Shown: positions 7,895 through 16,957 of the stretch, piece after piece
Layout of the letters: each line of letters begins with the position of its first letter
Position numbering within the stretch: the stretch's first letter is position 1
Source of the DNA: an archaeon
Lineage (GTDB): Archaea > Thermoproteota > Nitrososphaeria > Nitrososphaerales > Gagatemarchaeaceae
NCBI GenBank assembly: GCA_902812495.1
Contig: CADDZR010000003.1
Span: 1-64,000, forward strand
Direction: 5' to 3'
Length of the DNA stretch: 64,000 nt
Program-made: the position numbers and the translations under genes
Notes under the pieces: model-generated
Seen by the model: the letters and a program-made list of their open reading frames with translations, nothing else
Told to the model about the DNA's origin: nothing
Databases searched by the model: none

Positions 7895-8400
7895 TTGGAA
7901 AGTTCCTCTTCAAGCTGCTTTATCTTCCACTTGAGTGCTTCTTTGAGCTCCGTATTATCTACCCTGTTTAGAGGTTTGGAACAGTCAGGACACTTGAAGA
8001 AATTTTCCATAGCTTCCTCAAACGTTCTTGTCTTGCAAGTCTGAGTATTACAGTGATAGAACTCGTGTGTTTCCTCATACTCGAGCCTTAGCTTCAGCTT
8101 GCCAAGTATCTTCTTTCTCTGGGCTTGTATAAAGCTGTCAGTCTGATCTCTCTGTGCCTTCCATCTGTACACAAACCAGCCTCTCTTCGGGTCCCTTACC
8201 TTTATTCCTGTGATTAAGCTCCTTCCGTAAAGGTCGTAAAGTGCTTTTCTTACGTTCTTTATCTTCAGGCCAGTTGCAGAAGCTATCTCCTCGTCTGTAG
8301 CATTTTCGTTGTTGAGAAGGGCCCTTGCAACCTTTACGTACTCCGGCCCGCCAAGAAGACCTGCTACCTTCACAAATGTGTCCTCGTACTCTATTTTCAT
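7891..8400 (-). CDS. tfe: Transcription factor E alpha subunit (TFE)
   Basis: TFE stabilises melted promoter DNA in the archaeal RNA polymerase initiation complex (TFIIE-alpha homologue). The 169-aa protein has an N-terminal extended winged helix (about residues 5-90) and a zinc ribbon with C117, C122, C137 and C140, followed by a charged helical tail. Length and architecture match archaeal TFE-alpha. It overlaps trm56 upstream and the HD gene downstream by four bases each, indicating one operon. Confidence 0.95.
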   Translation of the reverse strand: MKIEYEDTFVKVAGLLGGPEYVKVARALLNNENATDEEIASATGLKIKNVRKALYDLYGRSLITGIKVRDPKRGWFVYRWKAQRDQTDSFIQAQRKKILGKLKLRLEYEETHEFYHCNTQTCKTRTFEEAMENFFKCPDCSKPLNRVDNTELKEALKWKIKQLEEELSK

Positions 8401-8921
8401 GCTTTAATAACCATTTTACCTTTTCTCATCGGTATTATTCTAATTTTACTATTCTCAAAACTAGCAGAGAGCTCCCTACCTTCCTGTAGCTCATGCATAA
8501 AGACAGCAAGTGCTGCTATCTCCGAATGCGGTTGGGATGTTACAGATATATTGTAGTCAGCTATCGCATAAATCTCACGCGGTACTTTCGGGCCCCCTAC
8601 AACAACAAGAATCCTTTCCTCTTTTCTCACATCGCCAAGTGCTTGATGAAGAGGGATACCGTACATTGTCAGGTGTACAATACTCCAGCCGCTCGATTTA
8701 TGCTTCCTTATGACGTCCTTCCATTTTTCCCCAATGTTGACCTTGAAATTACCACCCCACCTTTTGTTCACCTTCTCCACACTTTCTGCAACAGAGTTCT
8801 CCGCATCCTCAAGATATATTGACTCGGCTCCAAATGCCCTAGCAACTAGACAGAGATGGGTGACGGTCCTTTCGTCTCTTGCATACCTCCTACCTATTCT
8901 AAGTACCCTTACTTTATTCAT
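8397..8921 (-). CDS. trm56: tRNA (cytidine-56-2'-O)-methyltransferase aTrm56
   Basis: aTrm56 is an archaea-specific SPOUT methyltransferase acting on C56 in the T-loop. Visible features are the N-terminal RVLRIGRRYARDERTVTH block (residues 4-21), the HLTMYGIPL segment near 83-91, and the knot region VVVGGPKVPREIY followed by ADYNISVTSQPHSEIAALA, which holds the SAM pocket. At 174 aa it is the usual length. Four-base overlaps join it to hflX and tfe. Confidence 0.93.
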   Translation of the reverse strand: MNKVRVLRIGRRYARDERTVTHLCLVARAFGAESIYLEDAENSVAESVEKVNKRWGGNFKVNIGEKWKDVIRKHKSSGWSIVHLTMYGIPLHQALGDVRKEERILVVVGGPKVPREIYAIADYNISVTSQPHSEIAALAVFMHELQEGRELSASFENSKIRIIPMRKGKMVIKA

Positions 8922-9970
8922 GAGGCTAACCTGCTTGATATTTCATTAAGGATCCTGTCTATACCTGTTCCCTTTTTTGCAGATATGATGACAGGATCAT
9001 TTATCCCAAGCATCTTTGATTTCTCCAGGGCTTCTTCCTCACCCACTAGGTCAACCTTATTCATAACATGCAAGATTCTTCCCTGTCCTACACCAAGATC
9101 TTGAAGTGTTTCAATGCATGTATCAAAGTTCTTCAGTAGCCTTTCCTCGGGGAGACTGGCATCAGAAAGTAAGAGAACCACATCAGAGGTCGAAACCTCA
9201 TCAAGTGTTGACCTGAATGCCTCTATCATGTAGTGAGGAAGCCTGCTAATGAAACCAACTGTATCTGACACAAGAAATTTCCTCCCAGCGACTGTGATAC
9301 CCCTTGTTGTGGTAGCTAGGGTGGTGAAGACACCTGCATCAACTTCCTTCCTCTCCCCCGAGAGTAGGTTGAATAATGTTGTTTTACCTGAGCCGGTATA
9401 ACCAGTAATTGCAACAGATGGAAGTCCTGTCTTCTCTCTCCTTATCCTGAAAGCTTCCCTTCTCCTTCTTATTTCCTCGACTTTTCTTTTCAAGATTGAT
9501 ATTCTTCTCTTTATCATTCTAACGTAAATATCTGCCTCGTACTTTCCCAAGCCAAAGAAGCCAGGTTGCTCTCCCATCTTAGCCACCCTGACCATATCCC
9601 TTGCCCTTGGTAGCTGGTAGGTGAGTTCTGCAAGCTCAACTTGGAGCTTTGCCTCAGCGCTGGAAGCCCTTTTTGCAAATATTTCAAGTATAAGCTTCTC
9701 TCTGTCTATCACTTCAGCCTTGCATATTTTCGCAAGGTTGTAAGCTTGGGATGCCTTGAGCTTGGCATCAAAAATTATTTTTTCTATCTCCTGTTCTCTC
9801 ACAACCCTCGACGCTTCTTCAGCCTTTCCTTCTCCTATCCCGAACTTCGACCTTGATAAGTACCGCTGCGTGAGCATAGCTACAGGCTGGTAGCCTGCCG
9901 ATTCTGCAAGAGCAACACACTCCTCTATGGCAAACTTGTCAGGATACATTATGAGGAGAGCTCTAACCAT
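8918..9970 (-). CDS. hflX: GTPase HflX
   Basis: HflX is a ribosome-associated GTPase that splits stalled or stressed ribosomes. The 350-aa protein has the N-terminal HflX nucleotide-binding-like domain (1-150, with KADIY-like GKYEADIYVR at about 142-151), a basic linker helix, then the G domain: G1 GYTGSGKTT at 190-198, G3 DTVGF near 243 and G4 NKVD near 306. The gene is the second of a leftward operon beginning with aMBF1. Confidence 0.93.
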   Translation of the reverse strand: MVRALLIMYPDKFAIEECVALAESAGYQPVAMLTQRYLSRSKFGIGEGKAEEASRVVREQEIEKIIFDAKLKASQAYNLAKICKAEVIDREKLILEIFAKRASSAEAKLQVELAELTYQLPRARDMVRVAKMGEQPGFFGLGKYEADIYVRMIKRRISILKRKVEEIRRRREAFRIRREKTGLPSVAITGYTGSGKTTLFNLLSGERKEVDAGVFTTLATTTRGITVAGRKFLVSDTVGFISRLPHYMIEAFRSTLDEVSTSDVVLLLSDASLPEERLLKNFDTCIETLQDLGVGQGRILHVMNKVDLVGEEEALEKSKMLGINDPVIISAKKGTGIDRILNEISSRLAS

Positions 9971-9975
9971 TCCTT

Positions 9976-10389
9976 CTATCTTTCTTCCAGCTCATTTACA
10001 GGTATTAGAAGATTTATTTTTAACGCGTGCATCAGCTTCCTTGCAAGGATAAGGTCTGGCTTGAGCCTACCAGTCTCTATGTGGCTTATGACAGAGGGCT
10101 TGACGTTAATCATTTTCCCAAGCTGCTCCTGAGAAAGGCCAAGCTTCTCCCTTGTAGTTCTTACTTTTGAACTGTATTCTGGGTCGATATCAAACTCAGG
10201 CTCAGGACTAGTAACTTGCCTTACTTCCCTTGGGGTGCCCTTTCCAGTTTCCGCTTTCTTTAACTTCCTTCCCATTCTAGCACAACTATTGCAGACGTTT
10301 AACACCGCTCCATCAATCTCGACAGCAACAGGGAACCTGACTTCCGCACCACATACTTCGCAACTTAATGGCAAGCCATTTTCAGGCAC
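9976..10389 (-). CDS. Multiprotein bridging factor aMBF1
   Basis: The 137-aa product joins an N-terminal zinc ribbon (C10, C13, C33, C36) to an XRE-type helix-turn-helix at about residues 76-130 (REKLGLSQEQLGKMINVKP). This is the arrangement of archaeal MBF1, a factor associated with transcription and the small ribosomal subunit. A TATA-like stretch lies in the 58-bp divergent spacer (10390-10447). It heads the operon with hflX, trm56, tfe and the HD protein. Confidence 0.92.
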   Translation of the reverse strand: MPENGLPLSCEVCGAEVRFPVAVEIDGAVLNVCNSCARMGRKLKKAETGKGTPREVRQVTSPEPEFDIDPEYSSKVRTTREKLGLSQEQLGKMINVKPSVISHIETGRLKPDLILARKLMHALKINLLIPVNELEER

Positions 10390-10447
10390 TCTTAAATGCC
10401 TATAAAGATTATCAAAGCTTTTATCGAATGTCGAAAGGGATAAAAAA

Positions 10448-10915
10448 TTGGAAATGGTTCGGTTCAGAAAAGTCGCGATACTTTTTGACTATTTTTTTGG
10501 TAATGTAAGTTCTGTGTTGCCAAAAAAAGGGTACAAGTTTGTCATTTCTCCCAAATCTGGTAGGGTTAAGCAGATATATCACAGAAATAACTTATTCGCT
10601 ACCGTAAGGCCAGACGGATCCATTGCATTAACAGGCTATTCCGTCTCGATATTGCTTAGGTCGAAGAATTTTCTAGAGAACTGCATTTACGTTAGCAAGG
10701 AAGCTGCTGAATTTGTCAAGAAAGGCAGGTCTGTTTTCAACAAATTTGTTGTTAAGGCTGGTAAGAACATTAGACCTGGGAGCGAGGTTGTAGTGCTTGA
10801 TGAGTCGGGAAAGCCGATAGCAATAGGTACCTCTGTATTGAGCTGGAAACATATGGGAGAATTTAAGAGAGGCATTGCAGTTAAGGTGAGGAAGTGCATA
10901 GAAGATGAAAATTGA
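10448..10915 (+). CDS. PUA-domain RNA-binding protein
   Basis: The 155-aa product has a C-terminal PUA fold: CIYVSKEAAEFVKKGRSVF, then FVVKAGKNIRPGSEVVVLD and the GKPIAIGTSVLSW segment, like the PUA domain of archaeal tRNA-guanine transglycosylase/ArcS proteins. The N-terminal half (1-75) matches the domain that precedes PUA in those relatives, but no transglycosylase catalytic domain is present. TTG 10448 or ATG 10454 could start it. It overlaps the NAC gene by 11 bases, hinting at a ribosome-linked role, which is inference. Confidence 0.8.
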   Translation: MEMVRFRKVAILFDYFFGNVSSVLPKKGYKFVISPKSGRVKQIYHRNNLFATVRPDGSIALTGYSVSILLRSKNFLENCIYVSKEAAEFVKKGRSVFNKFVVKAGKNIRPGSEVVVLDESGKPIAIGTSVLSWKHMGEFKRGIAVKVRKCIEDEN

Positions 10916-11243
10916 CAACAGGCAGGCAAGACGGATGATGGAAAGAATGGGCATCGAAATGAAGGAAATAAAAGAGGTTGAGAAAGTTGTTATATTTACA
11001 CGTAACATGGATCTTGTGATAAAGAACCCCGTCGTGTCAGAAATAAATGCACAGGGTGCTAGGATATTCCAAGTAACAGGTGAGGTTAGCGAAGAGAAGA
11101 AGCAGAGGGAAAAGTTTACAGAGGAGGACGTGCTTCTTGTTCAGCAGCAGACTGGCGTGGATAGAACAAGGGCTATCGCAGCTCTCGAGGAATCTGATGG
11201 GGAGGTAGCGAAAGCAATACTCAAACTTACAACCCAAGGTTAA
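10905..11243 (+). CDS. nac: Nascent polypeptide-associated complex protein
   Basis: Archaeal NAC is a homodimeric chaperone at the ribosomal exit tunnel. The 112-aa product shows the NAC domain at about 16-60 (VVIFTRNMDLVIKNPVV, then ARIFQVTGEV) and a C-terminal UBA domain at 70-112 (EEDVLLVQQQTGVDRTRAIA then LEESDGEVAKAILKL). Both are as expected. The ATG lies inside the end of the PUA gene, so the two are likely translated together. Confidence 0.95.
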   Translation: MKIDNRQARRMMERMGIEMKEIKEVEKVVIFTRNMDLVIKNPVVSEINAQGARIFQVTGEVSEEKKQREKFTEEDVLLVQQQTGVDRTRAIAALEESDGEVAKAILKLTTQG

Positions 11244-11276
11244 CATTTAATTAGACAAACAAATTGCCGTGAACAG

Positions 11277-11600
11277 ATGTCCCATCTGCAGGAAGCAATA
11301 GATGCACTCATTTCTTTTGAAGAGAGGCTTGAGGAGATAAGGAAGGAAACGTCAGAATCGCTCAAGAAGATAGCAGCTGATGTTGAAACGGCACTCTCTC
11401 AGGAAAGGGAAAGAATTGTAAGTCTTGCTAAAGAAAGAGCACAGAAACTTGTTGAGAACGCAAGGAACGAAGCGGAAGAACAGGCAGCAAAGATAAAGAA
11501 AAAAGCGGAAAAGGCTAGCTCTGAACTTAGAAAGAAGATAGACGCAAACAAGGAAAAAGCGGTCGATTTTGTCGTGTCTAAAATTTTAGGTGAAAAATAA
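11277..11600 (+). CDS. atpH: A-type ATP synthase subunit H (peripheral stalk)
   Basis: The 107-aa protein is almost wholly a long charged helix with alanine-rich heptads, as in the archaeal H (G-like) subunit that forms the peripheral stalk with subunit E. It begins the ATP synthase run H-F-E-A-B-D and its last base is the first base of atpF. The call rests on coiled-coil character plus position, since this subunit is poorly conserved. Confidence 0.8.
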   Translation: MSHLQEAIDALISFEERLEEIRKETSESLKKIAADVETALSQERERIVSLAKERAQKLVENARNEAEEQAAKIKKKAEKASSELRKKIDANKEKAVDFVVSKILGEK

Positions 11601-11896
11601 TGAAAATCTTTGCTGTCGGAGGGAAGGCATTTGTTACAGGGTTCGTGCTTGCCGGTGTCAATGGAGAATACGTCTCAAGTCCAGAAGAAGCAATGAAAAA
11701 GATAGAAGAACTCTCTTCAAACCCGGAGGTCGGGCTCATCATAGTGAGCGACGAGATCGCAAAGCCATTAAGGGAGAAGATTTCACTTCTAAAGACTAGG
11801 AAACCAGTCCCACTCATATATGAGGTTCCTGGTCCTGGGAGCAAACCAGAGAAAATAGAGTACAGGAAAATGCTCAGACAGATACTTGGTGTTTAA
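11600..11896 (+). CDS. atpF: A-type ATP synthase subunit F
   Basis: Subunit F is the small central-stalk protein with a receiver-like fold. The 98-aa product starts MKIFAVGGKAFVTGFVLAGV, has EVGLIIVSDEIA at about 43-54 and VPLIYEVPGPGS at 69-80, all standard for this subunit. It overlaps atpH by one base and precedes atpE by two bases. Confidence 0.93.
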   Translation: MKIFAVGGKAFVTGFVLAGVNGEYVSSPEEAMKKIEELSSNPEVGLIIVSDEIAKPLREKISLLKTRKPVPLIYEVPGPGSKPEKIEYRKMLRQILGV

Positions 11897-11898
11897 TT

Positions 11899-12483
11899 AT
11901 GAGCTCAACAGAAAGGACGCTTGCAAAGGTCTCCGAGGAATTTTTAAGCGAGGTAAAGACGGAGATCTCGAAGGCTAAGCAGGACATAATTCAAAGAATA
12001 GACAGAGAGCAAAGAGAGGTTGCGGAGCTTGTATCGCGTGTAGTTGAGAATGGTGAAAAGCAGGCAGAGTCCCTGAAACGACAGATAGTAGGTTCTGCGG
12101 AGATAGAGGCAAGGAACTATCAGCTCAAGGTGATGGAAGACGCATTTACAGATGTCATAGACAAGGCCATTGAGAGGATAAAAAACCTTGATGAAGAGAG
12201 GTACAAAGATGCAATATCAAGGATGCTTCTGGAAGCCTATGAGACAATTGGAAAGGAATGCGTCGTTTACTGCAACAAAGAAGACCGTTCCATCGTATCC
12301 TCATCTATAAGGAAGCTGAAGTTAAGCAAGGTATCACTATCCTCCGAGCATATAGAAAGCAGTGGCGGAATAATTGTAGAATCAAAGGATAAAACAATAC
12401 GGTTCGACAACACAGTTGAAGCAAGGATGGAAAGGATGAGGCAGGAGCTCAGGAAGGAAGTATCCTCGATTCTTACCTTGTAG
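11899..12483 (+). CDS. atpE: A-type ATP synthase subunit E (peripheral stalk)
   Basis: The 194-aa product has a long N-terminal coiled coil (about 1-85) and a globular C-terminal domain with the SSGGIIVESKDKTIRFDNTV block at about 149-168, as in subunit E. It would pair with subunit H in the stator. Three bases downstream a small minus-strand gene interrupts the cluster before atpA. Confidence 0.93.
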   Translation: MSSTERTLAKVSEEFLSEVKTEISKAKQDIIQRIDREQREVAELVSRVVENGEKQAESLKRQIVGSAEIEARNYQLKVMEDAFTDVIDKAIERIKNLDEERYKDAISRMLLEAYETIGKECVVYCNKEDRSIVSSSIRKLKLSKVSLSSEHIESSGGIIVESKDKTIRFDNTVEARMERMRQELRKEVSSILTL

Positions 12484-12486
12484 GAT

Positions 12487-12663
12487 TTACGTCCCTTTGT
12501 CCCTTTTCCCCTTCTTAAGTAACTTCTCTACCCTCTTGTTTATCCATTCTTCGTAGCTGTCCGGAACAATCTTTTTCCCTATCTTCCTGGAAGAACTGAC
12601 AACCTTCTGTCTTGCTAACCATTCCTCAAAGGTATCTTGTGTCAACTGTTTTTTCTTTACCAT
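12487..12663 (-). CDS. Hypothetical basic protein with a repeated EEW motif, 58 aa
   Basis: This gene lies on the opposite strand between atpE and atpA. I place its start at the ATG complementary to 12661-12663, because TATTTAACC at 12687-12695 is a TATA box about 28 bases upstream, giving a leaderless message; a longer frame reaches back to 12741. The product is very basic and holds two related segments, DTFEEWLARQ and DSYEEWINKR, separated by about 15 residues. No family is recognised. The internal repeat favours a real protein. Confidence 0.55.
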   Translation of the reverse strand: MVKKKQLTQDTFEEWLARQKVVSSSRKIGKKIVPDSYEEWINKRVEKLLKKGKRDKGT

Positions 12664-12776
12664 GTTTAAAAATGAGGTGGCTCGGGTATTTAACCTTAGT
12701 TCTGCGCCACAGGTTGGCTGTCCAATCACAACACTTTTCAATCTAGAGGGGCGGGGGTGAAACGAAGCGACCTAAT

Positions 12777-14567
12777 TTGGCTGTTAAAGGTAAGATAGAA
12801 TGGATCTCTGGACCCGCGGTTAAGGCAAGCGGTATGGCATCCGCAAAGATGTACGAGGTTGTTCAGGTTGGAGAGGAAAGGCTGATAGGCGAAATAATAA
12901 AGCTGACAGGAGACATAGCTTTTGTACAGGTTTACGAATCAACAAGTGGCCTTAGACCAGGGGAACCTGTTTATGGAACAGGCCTGCCCCTTTCAACAAC
13001 ACTTGGACCTGGCATGATCGGGACAATTTATGATGGGCTTCAGAGGCCCTTGGATGTAATTGCAAAGAAAGCAGGACCATTTATAACAAGAGGAATAACA
13101 GCAGACTCGATACCTTTCGATAAGCCCTGGGAATTTGACCCCACTATCAAGCAAGGAGACACAATCGAGGGTGGAAGTGTAATTGGCATTGTACAAGAAA
13201 CACCCCTTATTGAGCACAAGATACTTGTACCCCCAAACATACCGAAATGCACCGTAAAGGAGGTTGCAAAGCATGGAAGGTACAAGGCCGACGACGAGAT
13301 AGCTAGTGTTGAAGATAAGAATGGAAAGAAGCACGAGCTGAAGCTTTACCACAGATGGCCAGTTAGGATACCGAGACCAATAAGGGAAAGACTTGACCCT
13401 GTAATACCCCTTCTCACGGGGCAAAGGGTTCTTGATTCTTTCTTTCCAATGGCAAAAGGAGGCACAGGTGCAATACCAGGCGCATTCGGAACTGGTAAGA
13501 CTGTGACACTACATTCGGTTGCGAAATGGGCGGACTCTAAGGTTGTATTTCACATAGGATGTGGAGAGAGGGGGAACGAGATGACAGAAGTTCTTGTTGA
13601 ATTCCCTGAACTAACAGACCCTCAGACAGGAAGACCCCTTATGGAGAGAACGATACTTGTTGCAAACGTAAGCAATATGCCAGTTGCGGCAAGGGAGGCC
13701 TCAATATACACAGGTGTTACTATGGCGGAATACTACAGAGACATGGGTTATGACGTCGTCCTTGTTGCTGATTCGACAAGCAGATGGGCGGAAGCACTAA
13801 GAGAGATAAGTGGAAGGCTCGAGGAGATGCCGGCAGAAGAAGGCTATCCATCGTACTTGGCCTCAAGGCTCGCGGAGTTTTACGAGAGGGCAGGAAGAGT
13901 AATTGCTCTAGGCACACCTGAGAGAACTGGGTCCGTGACACTTATCGGTGCCGTATCACCTGCTGGAGGTGATTTCACGGAACCTGTAACATCTCAAACA
14001 ATAAGGTTCGTTAGAACCTTCTGGTCGCTCGACGCAAGGCTAGCTTACTCAAGACATTATCCGGCCATAAACTGGATGACATCTTATTCAGGTTACGTGG
14101 ATACTGTCAAGACGTGGTGGGAGTCGAACGTTGACAAGGAATGGTTCCAGGTCAGGGCAGATGCATACGCAATACTTCAAAGAGAAGATGCCCTGAAGGA
14201 AATAGTGAGGCTTCTTGGACCTGAATCTCTCCCTGACGAGGAGAAGCTGATACTTGACGTTGCAAGGATGATCCAGATAGGGTTCCTGCAGCAGAATGCC
14301 TATGATCCTATTGATGCATACTGCAGCCCGATGAAACAGTTCAAGATGATGAAAATGTTTGTTATCTTTTACCAAGAGGCACTTAAAGCCCTCAGAAGTG
14401 GCGTCCAGCTTGCAAGGATAAGGGGAATGCAGGTTATTCCAAAGATGCTCAGGGCAAAGTTTGCCATTAAGAACGAGGAGATGGACAAGCTTGACCAGCT
14501 GGTTGAGGAAATGCTTAACGAGTTCAGGTCTCTCTACGGTGTAAAGGAGGTTCAGGTCGTTGAGTAA
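12777..14567 (+). CDS. atpA: A-type ATP synthase catalytic subunit A
   Basis: The 596-aa catalytic subunit hydrolyses or makes ATP in the A1 head. Seen are the beta-barrel start ([16 protein letters not shown]), the Walker A loop GAFGTGKT at about 235-242, the GERGNEM block, and [21 protein letters not shown] typical of A-type subunits. There is no intein. Start is TTG at 12777, preceded by a G-rich stretch (12748-12758) spaced rather far away. The gene overlaps atpB by eight bases. Confidence 0.97.
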   Translation: MAVKGKIEWISGPAVKASGMASAKMYEVVQVGEERLIGEIIKLTGDIAFVQVYESTSGLRPGEPVYGTGLPLSTTLGPGMIGTIYDGLQRPLDVIAKKAGPFITRGITADSIPFDKPWEFDPTIKQGDTIEGGSVIGIVQETPLIEHKILVPPNIPKCTVKEVAKHGRYKADDEIASVEDKNGKKHELKLYHRWPVRIPRPIRERLDPVIPLLTGQRVLDSFFPMAKGGTGAIPGAFGTGKTVTLHSVAKWADSKVVFHIGCGERGNEMTEVLVEFPELTDPQTGRPLMERTILVANVSNMPVAAREASIYTGVTMAEYYRDMGYDVVLVADSTSRWAEALREISGRLEEMPAEEGYPSYLASRLAEFYERAGRVIALGTPERTGSVTLIGAVSPAGGDFTEPVTSQTIRFVRTFWSLDARLAYSRHYPAINWMTSYSGYVDTVKTWWESNVDKEWFQVRADAYAILQREDALKEIVRLLGPESLPDEEKLILDVARMIQIGFLQQNAYDPIDAYCSPMKQFKMMKMFVIFYQEALKALRSGVQLARIRGMQVIPKMLRAKFAIKNEEMDKLDQLVEEMLNEFRSLYGVKEVQVVE

Positions 14568-15960
14568 GACTTCGGGTGTTGAGTACAGCAGGGTAGCAGA
14601 AATAAGGGGACCTCTTCTTGTTGTAGATGGAGTGGAGAGGGCAGCTTTCGATGAACTTGTAGAGATAGAGGATAACGAGGGAAACAGAAGGCTTGCGCGT
14701 GTTCTTGAAACAGGCTTCGGAAAGGCCGTTGTGCAAGTCTTTGAGGGTACTTCGGGTCTCTCTGTCTCAGGAACGAGGGCAAGGTTCCTCGGAAAGACCA
14801 TGCAACTTGCGGTTTCAGACCAACTCCTCGGCAGAGTCTTTGACGGTCTTGGGAGGCCCTTGGATGGTTTGCCAGAACCTGTTGGCAAAGATTTTCTAGA
14901 CATAAACGGTGCACCGATCAACCCGGAGAGAAGGGAGTATCCTGCAGACCTTATACAGACAGGCATTTCTGTAATAGATGGTATGCTAACACTGATACGT
15001 GGTCAGAAGCTTCCAATCTTCTCCGGCGCTGGTATGCCTCACAACATGCTTGCAGCACAGATAGCAAGGCAGGCAACAGTTGTTGGGGAGGGAGAGGAGT
15101 TTGCTGTTGTCTTTGCAGCTATAGGCGCCTCTCATGGTGAGGCTTCATTTTTCCAAAGGAGTCTTCAGGAGTCAGGTGCAATAAGGAGAAGCATACTCTA
15201 TCTAAATCTTGCAGACGACCCTGCTATAGAGAGGATAATAACACCCAGGGTCGCGTTAACAGCTGCTGAATTCCTTGCTTTCCAGCTTGACATGCATGTT
15301 CTTGTTATACTTATAGATATGACGAGCTATGCAGAAGCACTCCGGGAGATATCTGCAGCAAGAGAAGAAGTGCCCGGAAGAAAGGGATTCCCAGGATACC
15401 TATATACAGACCTTGCAACAAACTATGAGAGAGCAGGGAGGATAAAGGGAAAGAAGGGAAGCATTACACAGATGCCTATACTCACAATGCCAAGCGACGA
15501 CGTAACACATCCGATACCCGACTTAACAGGATACATAACAGAGGGGCAGATATTTCTAGGTAGAGAGCTTTTCAGAAAGGGAATATATCCCCCTGTCTAC
15601 GTTCTCTCAAGCCTTAGCAGACTTATGGGTCCTGCACTTGGAAAGGCAATAAAGGAAGGAAAGGCAAGACCAGATCATCATCAGGTTGGAAACCAGCTTT
15701 ACAATGCGTATGCCAGAGCCGTTGAGCTCAGAGCTCTTGCTGAGATAGTTGGAAAGTCAGGACTTACGGGTGCGGACCTAAAATACCTAACATTCGGTGA
15801 TGAGTTCGAGCTCAAGTTCCTTAAGCAAGGATACGAAGAGAACAGGACGTTCGAGGACACACTTAGAATCGCTTGGGATGTTCTCTCTATACTTCCTGAA
15901 ACAGAGCTAACAAACATAAAGGAAGAGTTCATACAGAAATACTATGTGAAGAGGGTCTAG
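14560..15960 (+). CDS. atpB: A-type ATP synthase regulatory subunit B
   Basis: The 466-aa non-catalytic subunit lacks a true Walker A ([11 protein letters not shown] in its place) and has the conserved [19 protein letters not shown] and [16 protein letters not shown] blocks. It alternates with subunit A in the A3B3 head. It starts with TTG inside the end of atpA and is followed one base later by atpD. Confidence 0.97.
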   Translation: MSKTSGVEYSRVAEIRGPLLVVDGVERAAFDELVEIEDNEGNRRLARVLETGFGKAVVQVFEGTSGLSVSGTRARFLGKTMQLAVSDQLLGRVFDGLGRPLDGLPEPVGKDFLDINGAPINPERREYPADLIQTGISVIDGMLTLIRGQKLPIFSGAGMPHNMLAAQIARQATVVGEGEEFAVVFAAIGASHGEASFFQRSLQESGAIRRSILYLNLADDPAIERIITPRVALTAAEFLAFQLDMHVLVILIDMTSYAEALREISAAREEVPGRKGFPGYLYTDLATNYERAGRIKGKKGSITQMPILTMPSDDVTHPIPDLTGYITEGQIFLGRELFRKGIYPPVYVLSSLSRLMGPALGKAIKEGKARPDHHQVGNQLYNAYARAVELRALAEIVGKSGLTGADLKYLTFGDEFELKFLKQGYEENRTFEDTLRIAWDVLSILPETELTNIKEEFIQKYYVKRV

Positions 15961-15961
15961 G

Positions 15962-16603
15962 TTGTCTGTAAGCTTTGGAGCCAACGTCCTTCCTACAAAG
16001 ATAGAACTAATAAAGACGAGAAGAAGTCTCCAGACAGCTCGAAGAGTACAAAAGGTACTAGATGATAAGAGAGAGGTTCTTCTCAAGAGGCTTGACGAGA
16101 TGATACAGAGGGCAAGCGAGGCGAGAGAGGAGATATTCCAGCCACTTTCAGATGCTTACTTCTCCCTCTACGACGCGTACCTTAAGCTAGGACCTCTTAG
16201 ACTTGAAGGTATTGCTTCAAACACACCCCCGACAGTTGAGGCTGAAGTAAACATAAAGAAGGTGGTTGATGTGGATGTGCCGACATTAAAGCTTTCGGAG
16301 AAGAACGTGGGCATGACTTACGGGTTTGCAGATACTAACATAGCTGTAGACAGAGCATCGAGACAGATGAGAAGGGTTCTTCCATCAATACTTAGAGCAG
16401 CAGAGTACGAAAATGCGATTTTCAGACTAGCAAAGGAGCTTGAGAGAACACAGAGACTTCTCAACGCGCTTGAATATATGATAATACCAAGGTACGAGGC
16501 GTCGATAAGGTATATTCAGCAGATACTGGAGGAGAGAGAAAGAGAGGAATTCGTAAGATTAAAGCACGTCAAGAAAGTACTAGAGAGAAGGATAACAAAA
16601 TGA
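15962..16603 (+). CDS. atpD: A-type ATP synthase subunit D (central rotor stalk)
   Basis: The 213-aa product has the two long helices of the rotor: N-terminal NVLPTKIELIKTRRSLQTAR at about 8-27 and C-terminal NALEYMIIPRYEASIRYI near 168-185. Length is standard. TTG start at 15962; its TGA overlaps the ATG of the small downstream gene by four bases. Subunits C, I and K are not in this window. Confidence 0.95.
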   Translation: MSVSFGANVLPTKIELIKTRRSLQTARRVQKVLDDKREVLLKRLDEMIQRASEAREEIFQPLSDAYFSLYDAYLKLGPLRLEGIASNTPPTVEAEVNIKKVVDVDVPTLKLSEKNVGMTYGFADTNIAVDRASRQMRRVLPSILRAAEYENAIFRLAKELERTQRLLNALEYMIIPRYEASIRYIQQILEEREREEFVRLKHVKKVLERRITK

Positions 16604-16740
16604 GTGAAAAGGAGGAAGTGGAGAAAGGTTTTAGCGTGCTAAGGAGCAAGGTAGAGAAGCAGTTCGAGGAACTCGAGGATGAATTGAGGAAGAAGGTGGA
16701 GAAAGCAAGGGAAGAAACACTTAGGAAGCTTGGTTCTTAG
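16600..16740 (+). CDS. Short coiled-coil protein, 46 aa, ATP synthase operon
   Basis: An ATG four bases inside atpD opens a 46-codon frame ending at TAG 16738-16740. The product is a single highly charged helix (e.g. KQFEELEDELRKKVEKARE) resembling a mini version of subunit H/E coiled coils. The ATGA overlap strongly suggests coupled translation with atpD. Its 3' end overlaps the convergent small membrane gene by 20 bases. Function unknown; a stalk accessory or assembly role is only a guess. Confidence 0.6.
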   Translation: MSEKEEVEKGFSVLRSKVEKQFEELEDELRKKVEKAREETLRKLGS

Positions 16741-16957
16741 AGCTGGAGTTAACAAGCATGACAATTATCCTTCCCACTATGTATATTCCTACCACGAAAC
16801 CTGCTGTTGCAAGGATGCTCTGCATCACAACAGCTGGAATCCCGTATGAAGCAAAGTAAGAACCTGCATAAATTCCAAGGAGCATCAGAGGGGCTATTAT
16901 TGCAGGTGTTGCTACCATCACTATTATTAGATGTTTCTGCTTCTCGTTTATTCGCAT
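16721..16957 (-). CDS. Small membrane protein with two transmembrane helices, 78 aa
   Basis: I choose ATG at 16957 (MRINEKQKH), which overlaps the end of the ribonucleotide reductase gene by 10 bases; a frame extending to 16990 would overlap more and starts in poor context. Two hydrophobic helices are clear at about residues 10-35 and 42-68, with a short polar tail (NSSSKNQAS). No family recognised. It is probably co-transcribed with the reductase. Confidence 0.55.
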   Translation of the reverse strand: MRINEKQKHLIIVMVATPAIIAPLMLLGIYAGSYFASYGIPAVVMQSILATAGFVVGIYIVGRIIVMLVNSSSKNQAS

